Assembly: GCA_030639495.1 (NCBI GenBank)
Contig: DAOWCP010000029.1
Coordinates: 1 to 25,377, forward strand
Length of the DNA stretch: 25,377 nt
Reading direction: 5' to 3'
Source of the DNA: JAGLTN01 sp023135255
GTDB lineage: Bacteria; Planctomycetota; Phycisphaerae; Sedimentisphaerales; Anaerobacaceae
The translations under genes and the position numbers were made by a program. The notes under the pieces were generated by a model. That model made no database searches and was not told the origin of the DNA. It worked only from the letters and a program-made list of their open reading frames with translations. How positions within the stretch are numbered: the first letter of the stretch is position 1; every line of letters starts with the position of its first letter. Shown piece by piece: positions 6,701 through 13,617 of this stretch.

Positions 6701-6893
6701 TCTCTGCCTCCTGAAAAAATTGTTATTGTTTCAGTGGCGTACCCAAAAGGCCCCTCCTGCATCGTACCAAACCGAGGCCCACAAGGAACACCCATTTTGC
6801 CCAAATACAGATACTCAAACTTCCGCCCCATGATAACATACGAAGACCCTTAAAGCAAGGGAAATCTGCCTGTTTTTCGGGTTTAGACAGGTA

Positions 6894-6962
6894 GAAGGGG
6901 TGTTTAAGTAAAAAAGAGAGAACAGCTTGTATCGGCAGTGGAAACTCAGGAAAGAATCCGAA
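6894..6962 (+). repeat. dispersed 69-bp repeat, copy B
   Basis: Second copy of the block at 1203-1271, in the same orientation and of identical length. It is identical for the first 39 bases and then differs at about eight positions, apparently all transitions. It stands alone here, without the 124-bp tandem unit that precedes copy A. Confidence 0.8.
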
Positions 6963-7061
6963 AGATACCCAGCGTGCTTGAGAGCAGAGGCTGTCCTAAA
7001 ATAGCTCCTTATATAGCTGGATAGCATGTGCAACTTGCCCCTAAGGGGCTGGTTTGCCCAC

Positions 7062-7099
7062 GCGGAATCATTTAATAAAAGAGATTGGACGAGTCCGCC
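7062..7099. repeat. 38-bp direct repeat left of 66-aa gene
   Basis: GCGGAAT at the left and GTCCGCC at the right give the block an imperfect stem. The core TTTAATAAAAGAGATTGG is repeated as TTTGATAAAAGAGATTGG at 7430-7467. The two copies flank the gene at 7197-7397. Confidence 0.7.
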
Positions 7100-7114
7100 A
7101 TCGGCGGATAAATA

Positions 7115-7159
7115 TTGAAGAACCAACGGGAACTTGTTATATAGAAAGAGACTTTCTAT
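7115..7159 (+). promoter_or_regulatory. promoter with start-site inverted repeat
   Basis: TTGAAG (7115-7120) and TATATA (7138-7143) are 17 bases apart, with the spacer core CGGGAACTT at 7127-7135. A perfect inverted repeat ATAGAAAG-aga-CTTTCTAT (7141-7159) covers the expected transcription start and could be an operator or a leader hairpin. The same promoter layout precedes the gene at 25342. Gene start 7197 follows about 40 bases after the inverted repeat. Confidence 0.6.
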
Positions 7160-7196
7160 CTTTGAAGAACTTAATCTCGGTAAGAGGTAAATAAAA

Positions 7197-7397
7197 ATGA
7201 CTGAACATGTGCCTAAATATTTTGACGATGATGGGACTGAGATTAACCCGGATTTAATTTCAAAACCTGATTTATGTGTTACTTGCAAAAAGGATGGGCT
7301 TTCTGGTAAAGAAGAAATTTTATGTGTTTTGACACGTGCGGATCAGCAAGACCAAGACAAGTTTGTATGTGATGCATATGAACCGAAAGAACAATAA
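7197..7397 (+). CDS. small four-cysteine protein
   Basis: A 66-residue soluble protein. It has a CVTC pair at residues 27-30, a third cysteine in 'EEILCVLTRADQQDQDKF' and a fourth in the following 'VCDAYEP', a spacing that suggests a small metal-binding (zinc-ribbon-like) knuckle. The overall pattern 'DLCxTCK...ILCxLxRxDQ...FxCxAYxP' resembles widespread small conserved proteins of unknown function, although I cannot name the family with certainty. AGAGG lies 9 bases before ATG. The gene has its own promoter (7115-7143) and a terminator (7499-7542), and is bracketed by 38-bp direct repeats. It is monocistronic. Coding status is well supported; function unknown. Confidence 0.8.
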   Translation: MTEHVPKYFDDDGTEINPDLISKPDLCVTCKKDGLSGKEEILCVLTRADQQDQDKFVCDAYEPKEQ

Positions 7398-7429
7398 AAA
7401 CAATCGAAACCCACGGCGGATACCAAAAG

Positions 7430-7467
7430 GCGGAATTGTTTGATAAAAGAGATTGGGTGAGTTCGCC
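7430..7467. repeat. 38-bp direct repeat right of 66-aa gene
   Basis: Partner of the block at 7062-7099. The ends are GCGGAATT and GTTCGCC, so the stem of the left copy is largely kept (with a G-U pair) although the sequence has changed. It sits between the gene's stop codon and its terminator. Confidence 0.7.
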
Positions 7468-7498
7468 CGTATGATTGCGGTTTTGGAGGTTTAAAAAA

Positions 7499-7542
7499 AG
7501 CCCGAAGTGTTATTGGACAATGCTTCGGGCTTATAGTTTTTT
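7499..7542. terminator. bidirectional rho-independent terminator
   Basis: AAGCCCGAAG (7499-7508) pairs perfectly with CTTCGGGCTT (7523-7532) across a 14-base loop. T-rich DNA follows on the right (7537-7542) and an A-run lies on the left, giving a T-run on the minus strand. It lies between convergent genes ending at 7397 (plus) and 7552 (minus) and should serve both. Confidence 0.9.
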
Positions 7543-7551
7543 CCCGTCTGG

Positions 7552-8463
7552 TTAGATGTCAAGGACGACTCTGAAGCCAATATGTTTTCTGTCAGCTTTT
7601 GGGTTTCGGCCTTTTCGGTCCGCGCTTCTTAGTTTGTCGGGGCCCTGGTTCCATGATCCGCCTCTGATGACTTTTTTACCGCCTTTGTGCGGGCCTTGCG
7701 GGTCATCATCGTCGCAGAACTTGTAGTAATCATTGTCATACCAATCCGAGCACCATTCCCATACGTTGCCGTGCATATCGTACAAACCAAATGGATTCGG
7801 CGGATAGCTGCCTACTTCTCTTGTTTCTTTGTAAGGTGCGCCTTGCGGGCCGCCCATGTATGTCTTTTTGCAATTATAGTTCGCCTGGTCGGGGCTTATT
7901 GTCTTGCCTGTATAAAAGGCAGTCTGAGTGCCTGCCCGGCAGGCAAATTCCCATTCGGCTTCTGTGGGCATACGAAGTTTCAATTTTGTTTTTTGGGCTA
8001 ATTTTTCGATGAATGTGTCTGCCTGGTACCATTCGAGGTTGTCGACGGGGAGCTGATCGCCGACGAATTTCAGACCTTTATGGTATTTCATTACTGCCAG
8101 GTATTGCTTCTGGGTGACTTCGTGTTTGCTCATGTAGAAGCCTTTGGTTATGTTTGCCTGGTGCAGGGGTCTTTCATCGTTCTCACTTTTTGCAACATCT
8201 CTTGGCGAGCCCATGTGAAATTTTCCGGGCGGGATGAAAACAAAATCCATATTAATTTTTTCATCAATATTTATAGTTTTTTCAACCGTGACATCCGCCT
8301 TAGCCGCCTGGTCCTTCTGGAGCTTTTTGGCTTCCTGAGGATTTTTCGGAATTCTTTCGCCGAGAGGCCTAACCACCTTCGAGCCGGCAAAAGCTGTTGC
8401 AAAGCTGATCAAGGTCAGTACGACAACAATCAATTTCAAACTTTTTTGTTCAGGACATTTCAT
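7552..8463 (-). CDS. exported SUMF1-fold (FGE-sulfatase domain) protein
   Basis: 303 residues from ATG at 8463; GGAG lies 7 bases upstream, and the longer TTG reading from 8478 has no such site. Residues 8-27 are a signal peptide (LKLIVVVLTLISFATAFA). The rest is a formylglycine-generating-enzyme-like domain: 'MDFVFIPPGKFHMGSP', 'KHEVTQKQYLAVM', 'RMPTEAEWEFACRAG', 'NPFGLYDMHGNVWEWCSDWY', 'VIRGGSWNQGPDKLRSADR' and 'GFRVV'. Genuine FGE has two cysteines in the segment after RGGSW; here there is none, so sulfatase-activating oxidase activity is unlikely. The fold is also used for sugar or protein binding. A paralog lies at 8618-9535, and a 103-bp repeat lies 31 bases upstream of the start. Confidence 0.88.
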   Translation of the reverse strand: MKCPEQKSLKLIVVVLTLISFATAFAGSKVVRPLGERIPKNPQEAKKLQKDQAAKADVTVEKTINIDEKINMDFVFIPPGKFHMGSPRDVAKSENDERPLHQANITKGFYMSKHEVTQKQYLAVMKYHKGLKFVGDQLPVDNLEWYQADTFIEKLAQKTKLKLRMPTEAEWEFACRAGTQTAFYTGKTISPDQANYNCKKTYMGGPQGAPYKETREVGSYPPNPFGLYDMHGNVWEWCSDWYDNDYYKFCDDDDPQGPHKGGKKVIRGGSWNQGPDKLRSADRKGRNPKADRKHIGFRVVLDI

Positions 8464-8494
8464 GTGTTTTCTCCGCAAAACAATATTACAGTTT

Positions 8495-8597
8495 CATACC
8501 CTTGAGGGTAATAAATGCCCGCGAATAAATCCATAACTTATTATTTTTAAATTATTTACCCGCGGATAAACGGTAAAGTTCAACTGCGATCATTATA
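8495..8597 (+). repeat. 103-bp intergenic element, copy 1
   Basis: The most diverged of four copies. It has the left palindrome CCCTTGAGGG (one change from CCCTTAAGGG), the arms CCCGCGAATAAAT and ATTTACCCGCGG, and the right end GCGATCATTATA. It lies just upstream of the SUMF1 gene that starts at 8463 and downstream of its paralog. Confidence 0.9.
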
Positions 8598-8617
8598 TTA
8601 TCGTTATTGTATTTTTA

Positions 8618-9535
8618 TTATTGCAGCGGCAAGACAACACGGAAACCCACAAAGCCTCTGTCTGCGCCTGGTATTCTTGAAGCACGTTCAGCAGATCTTA
8701 ATGTTTGCGGGCCGTCTTTCCATGAACCTCCCCTGATGACTTTGCTCAGGCCTTTGTCTGGGCCTTGCGGGTCCTCTTTTACGGTTCTTTTGTAGGCGTC
8801 AACCTGGTACCAGTCCTGACACCATTCCGAGACGTTGCCGTGCATATCGTATAAGCCGAAGGCGTTTGGTTTGTAGCTGCCCACAGGTTTTGTCTCGTCA
8901 ATTGCCAGACCTTTAAGACCTTCGAGATAGCTGTATCTGCAATTATAATTTGCCTGGTCTGGGTTTATTGTATTGCCTGTGTTGAAAGCGGTTTCTGTTC
9001 CAGCTCGGCAGGCGTATTCCCATTGGGCCTCGGTTGGGAATCGGAATTTTAATCCGGTTTTTAATTCCATCTTCCGCATAAATACTTTTGCCGAGTGCCA
9101 TTCCACATTTTCAGCGGGACGGTCATCACCTGCGAATACAAAGCCGCTATGGTATTTCATTATTGCGAGGTATTGCCGTTGCGTGACTTCATATTTGCCC
9201 ATGTAGAAGCCTTTGGTGATGGTGACTTCATGTACGGGGTCCTCGTCGAACTCTTTCCTGTATTCGGCAGTGGGGGCACCCATGATGAATTTGCCCGCTG
9301 GTATGTAAACAAATGTCATCGAAGTTTTTCCATCGAGTTGGATAACCTTTTCTTTCGGGACGTTTACCTGAGCAGGTTGCGGAGATTCGGTCGCTGAATC
9401 TTCCGCCGGGGTATTGGTATCCGTCGGGGTATTTGGATCCGCCGGGATATTTGGGTCCGCCAGGCAAAACTCCAGAGCCAACAGAATCAGTAGTGTTGAT
9501 GTTAATGCCCATAATTTCTGTTTGCGAGGTTTCAT
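8618..9535 (-). CDS. exported SUMF1-fold protein, paralog
   Basis: 305 residues. A signal peptide (LWALTSTLLILLALEFCLA; the Cys near its end is not in a clear lipobox) is followed by a low-complexity Pro/Thr/Asp linker (about residues 27-60, repeated 'DPNTPTDTNTPAE'). The SUMF1 domain runs from 'MTFVYIPAGKFIMGAP' through 'FRFPTEAQWEYACRAGTETA', 'GLYDMHGNVSEWCQDWY' and 'VIRGGSWKDGPQTLRSAER' to 'VGFRVVLPL'. As in its neighbour, the active-site cysteines of true FGE are missing. GGAG lies 8 bases before ATG. The two genes share domain order and many motifs and clearly arose by duplication. Substrate unknown; probably periplasmic or extracellular. Confidence 0.88.
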   Translation of the reverse strand: MKPRKQKLWALTSTLLILLALEFCLADPNIPADPNTPTDTNTPAEDSATESPQPAQVNVPKEKVIQLDGKTSMTFVYIPAGKFIMGAPTAEYRKEFDEDPVHEVTITKGFYMGKYEVTQRQYLAIMKYHSGFVFAGDDRPAENVEWHSAKVFMRKMELKTGLKFRFPTEAQWEYACRAGTETAFNTGNTINPDQANYNCRYSYLEGLKGLAIDETKPVGSYKPNAFGLYDMHGNVSEWCQDWYQVDAYKRTVKEDPQGPDKGLSKVIRGGSWKDGPQTLRSAERASRIPGADRGFVGFRVVLPLQ

Positions 9536-9656
9536 GTCCTTATCTCCTCAGAATTAAAGTTACTAATATAACAAAGCATTATATGGTTTATTTTTGTTAT
9601 GTCCACCACAAGATACCACAAGAATATATAATAAGCTATTACCCAATAATATCAAC

Positions 9657-9759
9657 TATACCCTTAAGGGTAGTAAATATTCGCGAATAAATCCATAACT
9701 TATTATTTTCGAATTATTTACCCGCGGATAAACGGTAAAATTCAATTGGGATCAGTATA
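9657..9759 (+). repeat. 103-bp intergenic element, copy 2
   Basis: Starts TATACCCTTAAGGGTAGTAA and ends ATTGGGATCAGTATA. Its right end lies inside the 3' end of mtaB: the mtaB stop (TGA, complement of 9752-9754) and the two codons before it are element sequence. Confidence 0.95.
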
Positions 9760-11113
9760 ATTCCGCGAGAACATTATTTTTTTCGTTTTTAACTATCTTA
9801 ACTTTTGCGATGTCGTTTTTTTTAATTTTTTTATCAGCGTTGGGGATTTGGGCAATGAAGTATCTTTCCGTTCTTCCGAATGCAAAGCCATTTGAGGTGC
9901 TTTCGATCAGGACATTAGCTACTTTGCCAATAAATTTGTCACGAAATGCGGACTCCAGACGGCTGTTAAGGTCTCTAAGTGCGGAGGATCGCTCTTTTAT
10001 TATTTGCGGCTTTACCGGACCATAGATTTTTGAGAGCTTGACAGCAGCGGTAAATTTTCTGGGTGAGAAGCTGAAAACGTGTATTTTTGAAAATGCTGCT
10101 TTTTGTGCTAACTCAAAGCTTTGGCGGAAGTCTTCTTCTGTTTCCCCGGGAAAGCCTACTATTATATCTGTCGTTATCGCGGGGTTGTCGAGTTTTGAAT
10201 TTATCATTTCAATCTTTTTCAGGAAGTCAGCAGGGCGGTACTGTCGGCACATTCTTTTTAGGATATTCTTTGAGCCTGATTGTAATGATAAGTGCAGGTG
10301 AGGCATAAGGTTAGGTTTTTTGCGGAAGATGTCGAGTAATTTTTCGGTTACGTCGCCTGGTTCGAGTGAGCTTAATCTTATTCTGCTCAGGTTTGGAATA
10401 TTAGATATGTTTTCGACAAGTTCGATAAAATTTTCATTTTCTTTTTTCGGCCATTTGATTTTTCTTACGGTATCCAGACCATAAGCGCCGAGGGAAATAC
10501 CGGTAATGACTATTTCTTTATGGCCTGCAATAACGAGGTTTTTTGCTTCGTTAAGTGCATTTTCCATAGATATGCTGGACAAATCGGGTCTGGTTTTTGG
10601 GACGATACAGTATGTGCAGCAGCCATCACAACCATCCTGAACTTTCAAAAAAGCTCTGGTTTGGCCTTTGAAGCGGGTTAAAGGGGGTAATTTCGAGTGA
10701 TTGAGCGATTCTTTATCCTTGATTTTACTGTCATTTTGTGTTCTACTTCCGATAGGTTTATCTATTTGTGAAGTATTAACAACTATTTGCTCTAAGGTAG
10801 CTGCAAGGTTTTGACGATATTTTACGAGTTGGACGTTTTTGCCCAAGTTGTCTAATTCGCCGATATTAACAGCTGGCAGACAGCCGCAAAGGATAATTTT
10901 AGCATGGGGGCTTAACTTTTGGGCCTTGTGTACAAATTGCCTTGATTTTGCGGATGCGGTTTTTGTGACGCAGCAGGTGTTAACGACGACCAAGTCGGGT
11001 TTCTGTTGCAGGCAGACTTGGTTTAGACCTTGGTCTTCGAGCAGCTGTCTGATCTGCTGAGATTCGTATTGGTTGACTTTACAGCCAAGGGTATTTATAG
11101 AAAAAGTATTCAT
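9752..11113 (-). CDS. mtaB: tRNA (N6-threonylcarbamoyladenosine-C2)-methylthiotransferase MtaB
   Basis: 453 residues. A radical-SAM enzyme that adds a methylthio group to t6A37 of tRNAs decoding ANN codons, giving ms2t6A, in the cytoplasm. The N-terminal UPF0004 domain has 'NTLGCKVNQYES' (Cys11), 'VVNTCCVT' (Cys47) and 'CGCL' (Cys78) for the auxiliary cluster. The radical-SAM motif CDGCCTYC is CxxxCxxC at residues 162, 166 and 169. 'RLSSLEPGDV', 'HLHLSLQSGS' and 'DIIVGFPGETEEDF' follow, and a TRAM-like domain ends the protein. 'LGCKVNQYE' favours MtaB over MiaB and RimO. No clear Shine-Dalgarno site precedes ATG 11113. The gene is divergent from the pilM-like gene (89 bases between starts). 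The last residues and the stop come from a 103-bp repeat. Confidence 0.93.
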   Translation of the reverse strand: MNTFSINTLGCKVNQYESQQIRQLLEDQGLNQVCLQQKPDLVVVNTCCVTKTASAKSRQFVHKAQKLSPHAKIILCGCLPAVNIGELDNLGKNVQLVKYRQNLAATLEQIVVNTSQIDKPIGSRTQNDSKIKDKESLNHSKLPPLTRFKGQTRAFLKVQDGCDGCCTYCIVPKTRPDLSSISMENALNEAKNLVIAGHKEIVITGISLGAYGLDTVRKIKWPKKENENFIELVENISNIPNLSRIRLSSLEPGDVTEKLLDIFRKKPNLMPHLHLSLQSGSKNILKRMCRQYRPADFLKKIEMINSKLDNPAITTDIIVGFPGETEEDFRQSFELAQKAAFSKIHVFSFSPRKFTAAVKLSKIYGPVKPQIIKERSSALRDLNSRLESAFRDKFIGKVANVLIESTSNGFAFGRTERYFIAQIPNADKKIKKNDIAKVKIVKNEKNNVLAELY

Positions 11114-11202
11114 AGTACGGTATAATTTATAATGGTTGTTGTTTATTTACAAGAGTAATCAACTTTTGCAGTTGAAAGAAATTATAGATCAAGAGGTTTG
11201 AT

Positions 11203-13458
11203 ATGGCATCAGGAACTGGTTCGGTTTGGGCGTTAGACATAGGCAATAATGCATTGAAAGCATTGCGTCTTACGGATACAAGCCGGGGCATTGAAGTTAC
11301 AGGCTTTGAGTGCATCAATTATGGTAAGATACTTTCGGGTAGTGGAGTTAAGCCGACCGAGCGTGAGGAATTGATAGCATTTGCTGTTCGTCAGTTTGTC
11401 AAGAGTAACGATATCGGCAAAGATAATATTATTGTTTCAGTGCCTGGGCAAAACAGTTTTGCACGTTTTGTAAAGCTTCCGCCTTTCGATAAAAAGCAAA
11501 TACCGGAAATGGTTAAATATGAAGCTGCTCAGCAGATACCGTTCGACATGAATGATGTGCAGTGGGATTGGCAGTTGATGACAGAGCCAGATGATCCGGA
11601 AGCCAAGGTTGGTTTGTTCGCAATCAAGACTGATATTGTGACATCTGAGTTAGAGTATTTCTCCCGTGAAAACTTACAGGTTTCATGTGTTCAGATGGTT
11701 CCGATGGCTCTTTACAATTACCTTGTTTATGACCGCCCGGAGCTTACGAAATCAGACACCAAAGCTACTGTCGTCATCAATATAGGTGCTGAGAATTCTG
11801 ACCTTATAGTATGCACCAAATCTTTAGTATGGCAAAGAAGTATCCCTATGGGAGGTAATGCGTTTACCCGCGCTATCGCTGATGCATTTAAGCTGAATTT
11901 TACTAAAGCAGAGAAGCTCAAACGCACAGCAGCTATGAGCAAGTATGCCAGACAGATATTCCAGGCGATGAAACCGGTTTTCACTGATTTCGCATCAGAA
12001 GTTCAAAGATCGCTTGGTTTTTACAGCAGTTCCAATCCTGATACGAGTTTTACAAAGCTTATAGCACTGGGTGGCGGAATTAAAATGCGTGGGTTGCTGA
12101 AATACCTGCAGCAGACGTTGCAGATACCAGTTGAAAGCCCGGATTCATTCAAAAAACTTAAAGTTAATCCGTCTGACCAGGCTAAATTTCATGAAAATGT
12201 AAATGATTTTGCGGTTGTTTATGGCTTGGCTTTGCAGGGGCTTGGTCTGGCGAGGATAGAAAGCGATTTGCTTCCTACGAAAATTGCAAGGCAGATGAAC
12301 TGGAAGAACAAGACCAAATTTTTTATCCTGGCGGCATGTATGCTGCTGGCTGTTTCGGTTGCAAGCCTTCTGAGGGCTAATTTAGATAGAGTCAGCTATA
12401 ACGGCAATGCGTCCCAGAGACGTAAAGTTGACAATTTGGTTCGCGATGTAAAAAAAGCCAGGTTAGATGTCCAGCTGCAGCATGAAAAGGCTATAGAAGC
12501 CAGGCAGGCACTTGACAGCAGTTTTGCGATATTTTCATACCGTGATGTTATACCCAGGCTTCATGAAACTATAATTAATGCACTGCCTAACGCAAAAAAT
12601 AATCCACAGCAGAAAGAACTTTACGAAGCTTTTGCTAACAAGGATATAGATTTAATTTTGTCTGTACCTCGTAAGCAGCGTAAGCAGCTTTTGGTAACGA
12701 GTTTCACAGCTGACTTTGTCGCCGATGTTGAAATGGCGGCCTTTGGAACCGGTAAGATCACTAAAAAAACCAGGACGCCGAGCTACGAGAGAGAGATGGA
12801 ATATGCTGAGCCCAGAGGCGGTCGTCTTAGAAAGGATTCCAGGAGGTCTCGTCGTGATGATGAAGAAGAGCAAATGCAACAGCCGGAAGAGGAATTGGGT
12901 GGTGCAGGTTTTATAGTTACGATTACAGGTTATAGTCCTTACCGCAACATCAATGAACTGCTTGATCCGGTAGCAGTAGAGAACAATCCTGAGAAATGGG
13001 GTTTTATTACCCGACTGATGCATCTTGATGAGATCGTAGACGGAAACAGCCCTTTTGTGCTTTTCGGCAAAACAGATCCTCAGCATTTCAGCAGTTCTAC
13101 CGGTGTGGTGACTTTAGATTCTAAAAGCACTAAAATGCCGGACAATATCGGTGTTTTGAAGAAAGAAAATGTCGCTGCGAAAAGTAAAAACAGGCAAAAA
13201 GGCAAAGATGCCGGTGTTTTAGTTGATTCTATGACAGGTGAAGTAATAAGTCAGCAGGTCAAGTTGAATGAAGAGGGTCAGCCTGTATATGACAGGAGAG
13301 GCAAGGCTGTTTACGAGGTGCATGACAACTGGTTTATTTTGAAAGCTAAGTTCGTGTGGAAAGATGCTCCCAAAGCTTCGGAATTTGAAGAGGAGCAAGA
13401 GGACAGCAGGTCATCTCAACGCAGACCTGGGCGCAGATATGAATTAATGGATGATTAA
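11203..13458 (+). CDS. PilM/GspL-like actin-fold protein with periplasmic part
   Basis: 751 residues, about twice the size of ordinary PilM. Residues 1-350 are the actin-like PilM domain: 'WALDIGNNALKALRL' (phosphate 1), 'PGQNSFARFVKLPPF', 'VVINIGAENSDLIVC' (phosphate 2), 'IPMGGNAFTRAIA' and 'LIALGGGIKMRGLLKYL' (adenosine). A membrane span at about 373-391 and a coiled-coil-like stretch follow. Then comes a periplasmic region with a charged, low-complexity patch (Arg- and Glu-rich, about residues 525-565) and a C-terminal domain ending near 'NWFILKAKFVWKDAP'. Cytoplasmic actin fold plus one span plus periplasmic domain is the layout of GspL, or of a PilM-PilN fusion. AAGAGG lies 6 bases before ATG. 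It is first of three co-directional genes. PilM family certain; periplasmic part unassigned. Confidence 0.85.
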   Translation: MASGTGSVWALDIGNNALKALRLTDTSRGIEVTGFECINYGKILSGSGVKPTEREELIAFAVRQFVKSNDIGKDNIIVSVPGQNSFARFVKLPPFDKKQIPEMVKYEAAQQIPFDMNDVQWDWQLMTEPDDPEAKVGLFAIKTDIVTSELEYFSRENLQVSCVQMVPMALYNYLVYDRPELTKSDTKATVVINIGAENSDLIVCTKSLVWQRSIPMGGNAFTRAIADAFKLNFTKAEKLKRTAAMSKYARQIFQAMKPVFTDFASEVQRSLGFYSSSNPDTSFTKLIALGGGIKMRGLLKYLQQTLQIPVESPDSFKKLKVNPSDQAKFHENVNDFAVVYGLALQGLGLARIESDLLPTKIARQMNWKNKTKFFILAACMLLAVSVASLLRANLDRVSYNGNASQRRKVDNLVRDVKKARLDVQLQHEKAIEARQALDSSFAIFSYRDVIPRLHETIINALPNAKNNPQQKELYEAFANKDIDLILSVPRKQRKQLLVTSFTADFVADVEMAAFGTGKITKKTRTPSYEREMEYAEPRGGRLRKDSRRSRRDDEEEQMQQPEEELGGAGFIVTITGYSPYRNINELLDPVAVENNPEKWGFITRLMHLDEIVDGNSPFVLFGKTDPQHFSSSTGVVTLDSKSTKMPDNIGVLKKENVAAKSKNRQKGKDAGVLVDSMTGEVISQQVKLNEEGQPVYDRRGKAVYEVHDNWFILKAKFVWKDAPKASEFEEEQEDSRSSQRRPGRRYELMDD

Positions 13459-13485
13459 TAATCTTTATGTGTAATTTTAATATTT

Positions 13486-13588
13486 TATACCCTTAAGGGT
13501 AGTAAATGTCCGCGAATAAATCTGTAACTTGTTATTTTTAAGTTATTTACCCGCGGATAAACGGAAAAATTCAATTGGGATAAGTATA
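13486..13588 (+). repeat. 103-bp intergenic element, copy 3
   Basis: Starts TATACCCTTAAGGGTAGTAA and ends GGGATAAGTATA. Its internal fold is the best of the four: TCCGCG with CGCGGA, TAAAT with ATTTA, and AACTT with AAGTT around a short loop. It sits in the 159-base gap between the first and second genes of the pilus-like operon, so it would be transcribed in the operon mRNA. Confidence 0.95.
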
Positions 13589-13617
13589 TAAAAGCAAGCA
13601 GAAGCGGAACTGAAGAT

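Larger units (their letters stand above)
6701..7196. other. repeat-bearing intergenic region
   Basis: About 500 bases with no convincing gene. It holds the second copy of the 69-bp dispersed repeat (6894-6962), a small palindrome GCCCCTAAGGGGC (7037-7049), the first of two 38-bp direct repeats around the 66-aa gene (7062-7099), a TCCGCC-atc-GGCGGA hairpin (7094-7108), and the promoter plus a perfect 8-bp inverted repeat of the gene at 7197. A short frame at 7026-7118 (30 codons) is open but has no Shine-Dalgarno site and no recognised product. Confidence 0.6.

Noticed and set aside
7026..7118. 30-codon frame before the 66-aa gene
   Set aside because: It is open from an ATG but has no ribosome site; changes between its repeated part and the copy at 7430 are mostly amino-acid changing, as expected of non-coding DNA.
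6815..7288. Minus-strand open frame of 157 codons
   Set aside because: It overlaps the well-supported 66-aa gene, its promoter and the 69-bp repeat in antisense, and has no domain features.
7062..7467. Integron attC sites around the small gene
   Set aside because: The paired ends do not show the conserved core-site triplets of attC, and no integrase is present.
7552..9535. True formylglycine-generating enzymes
   Set aside because: The two cysteines required for sulfatase activation are absent in both proteins.
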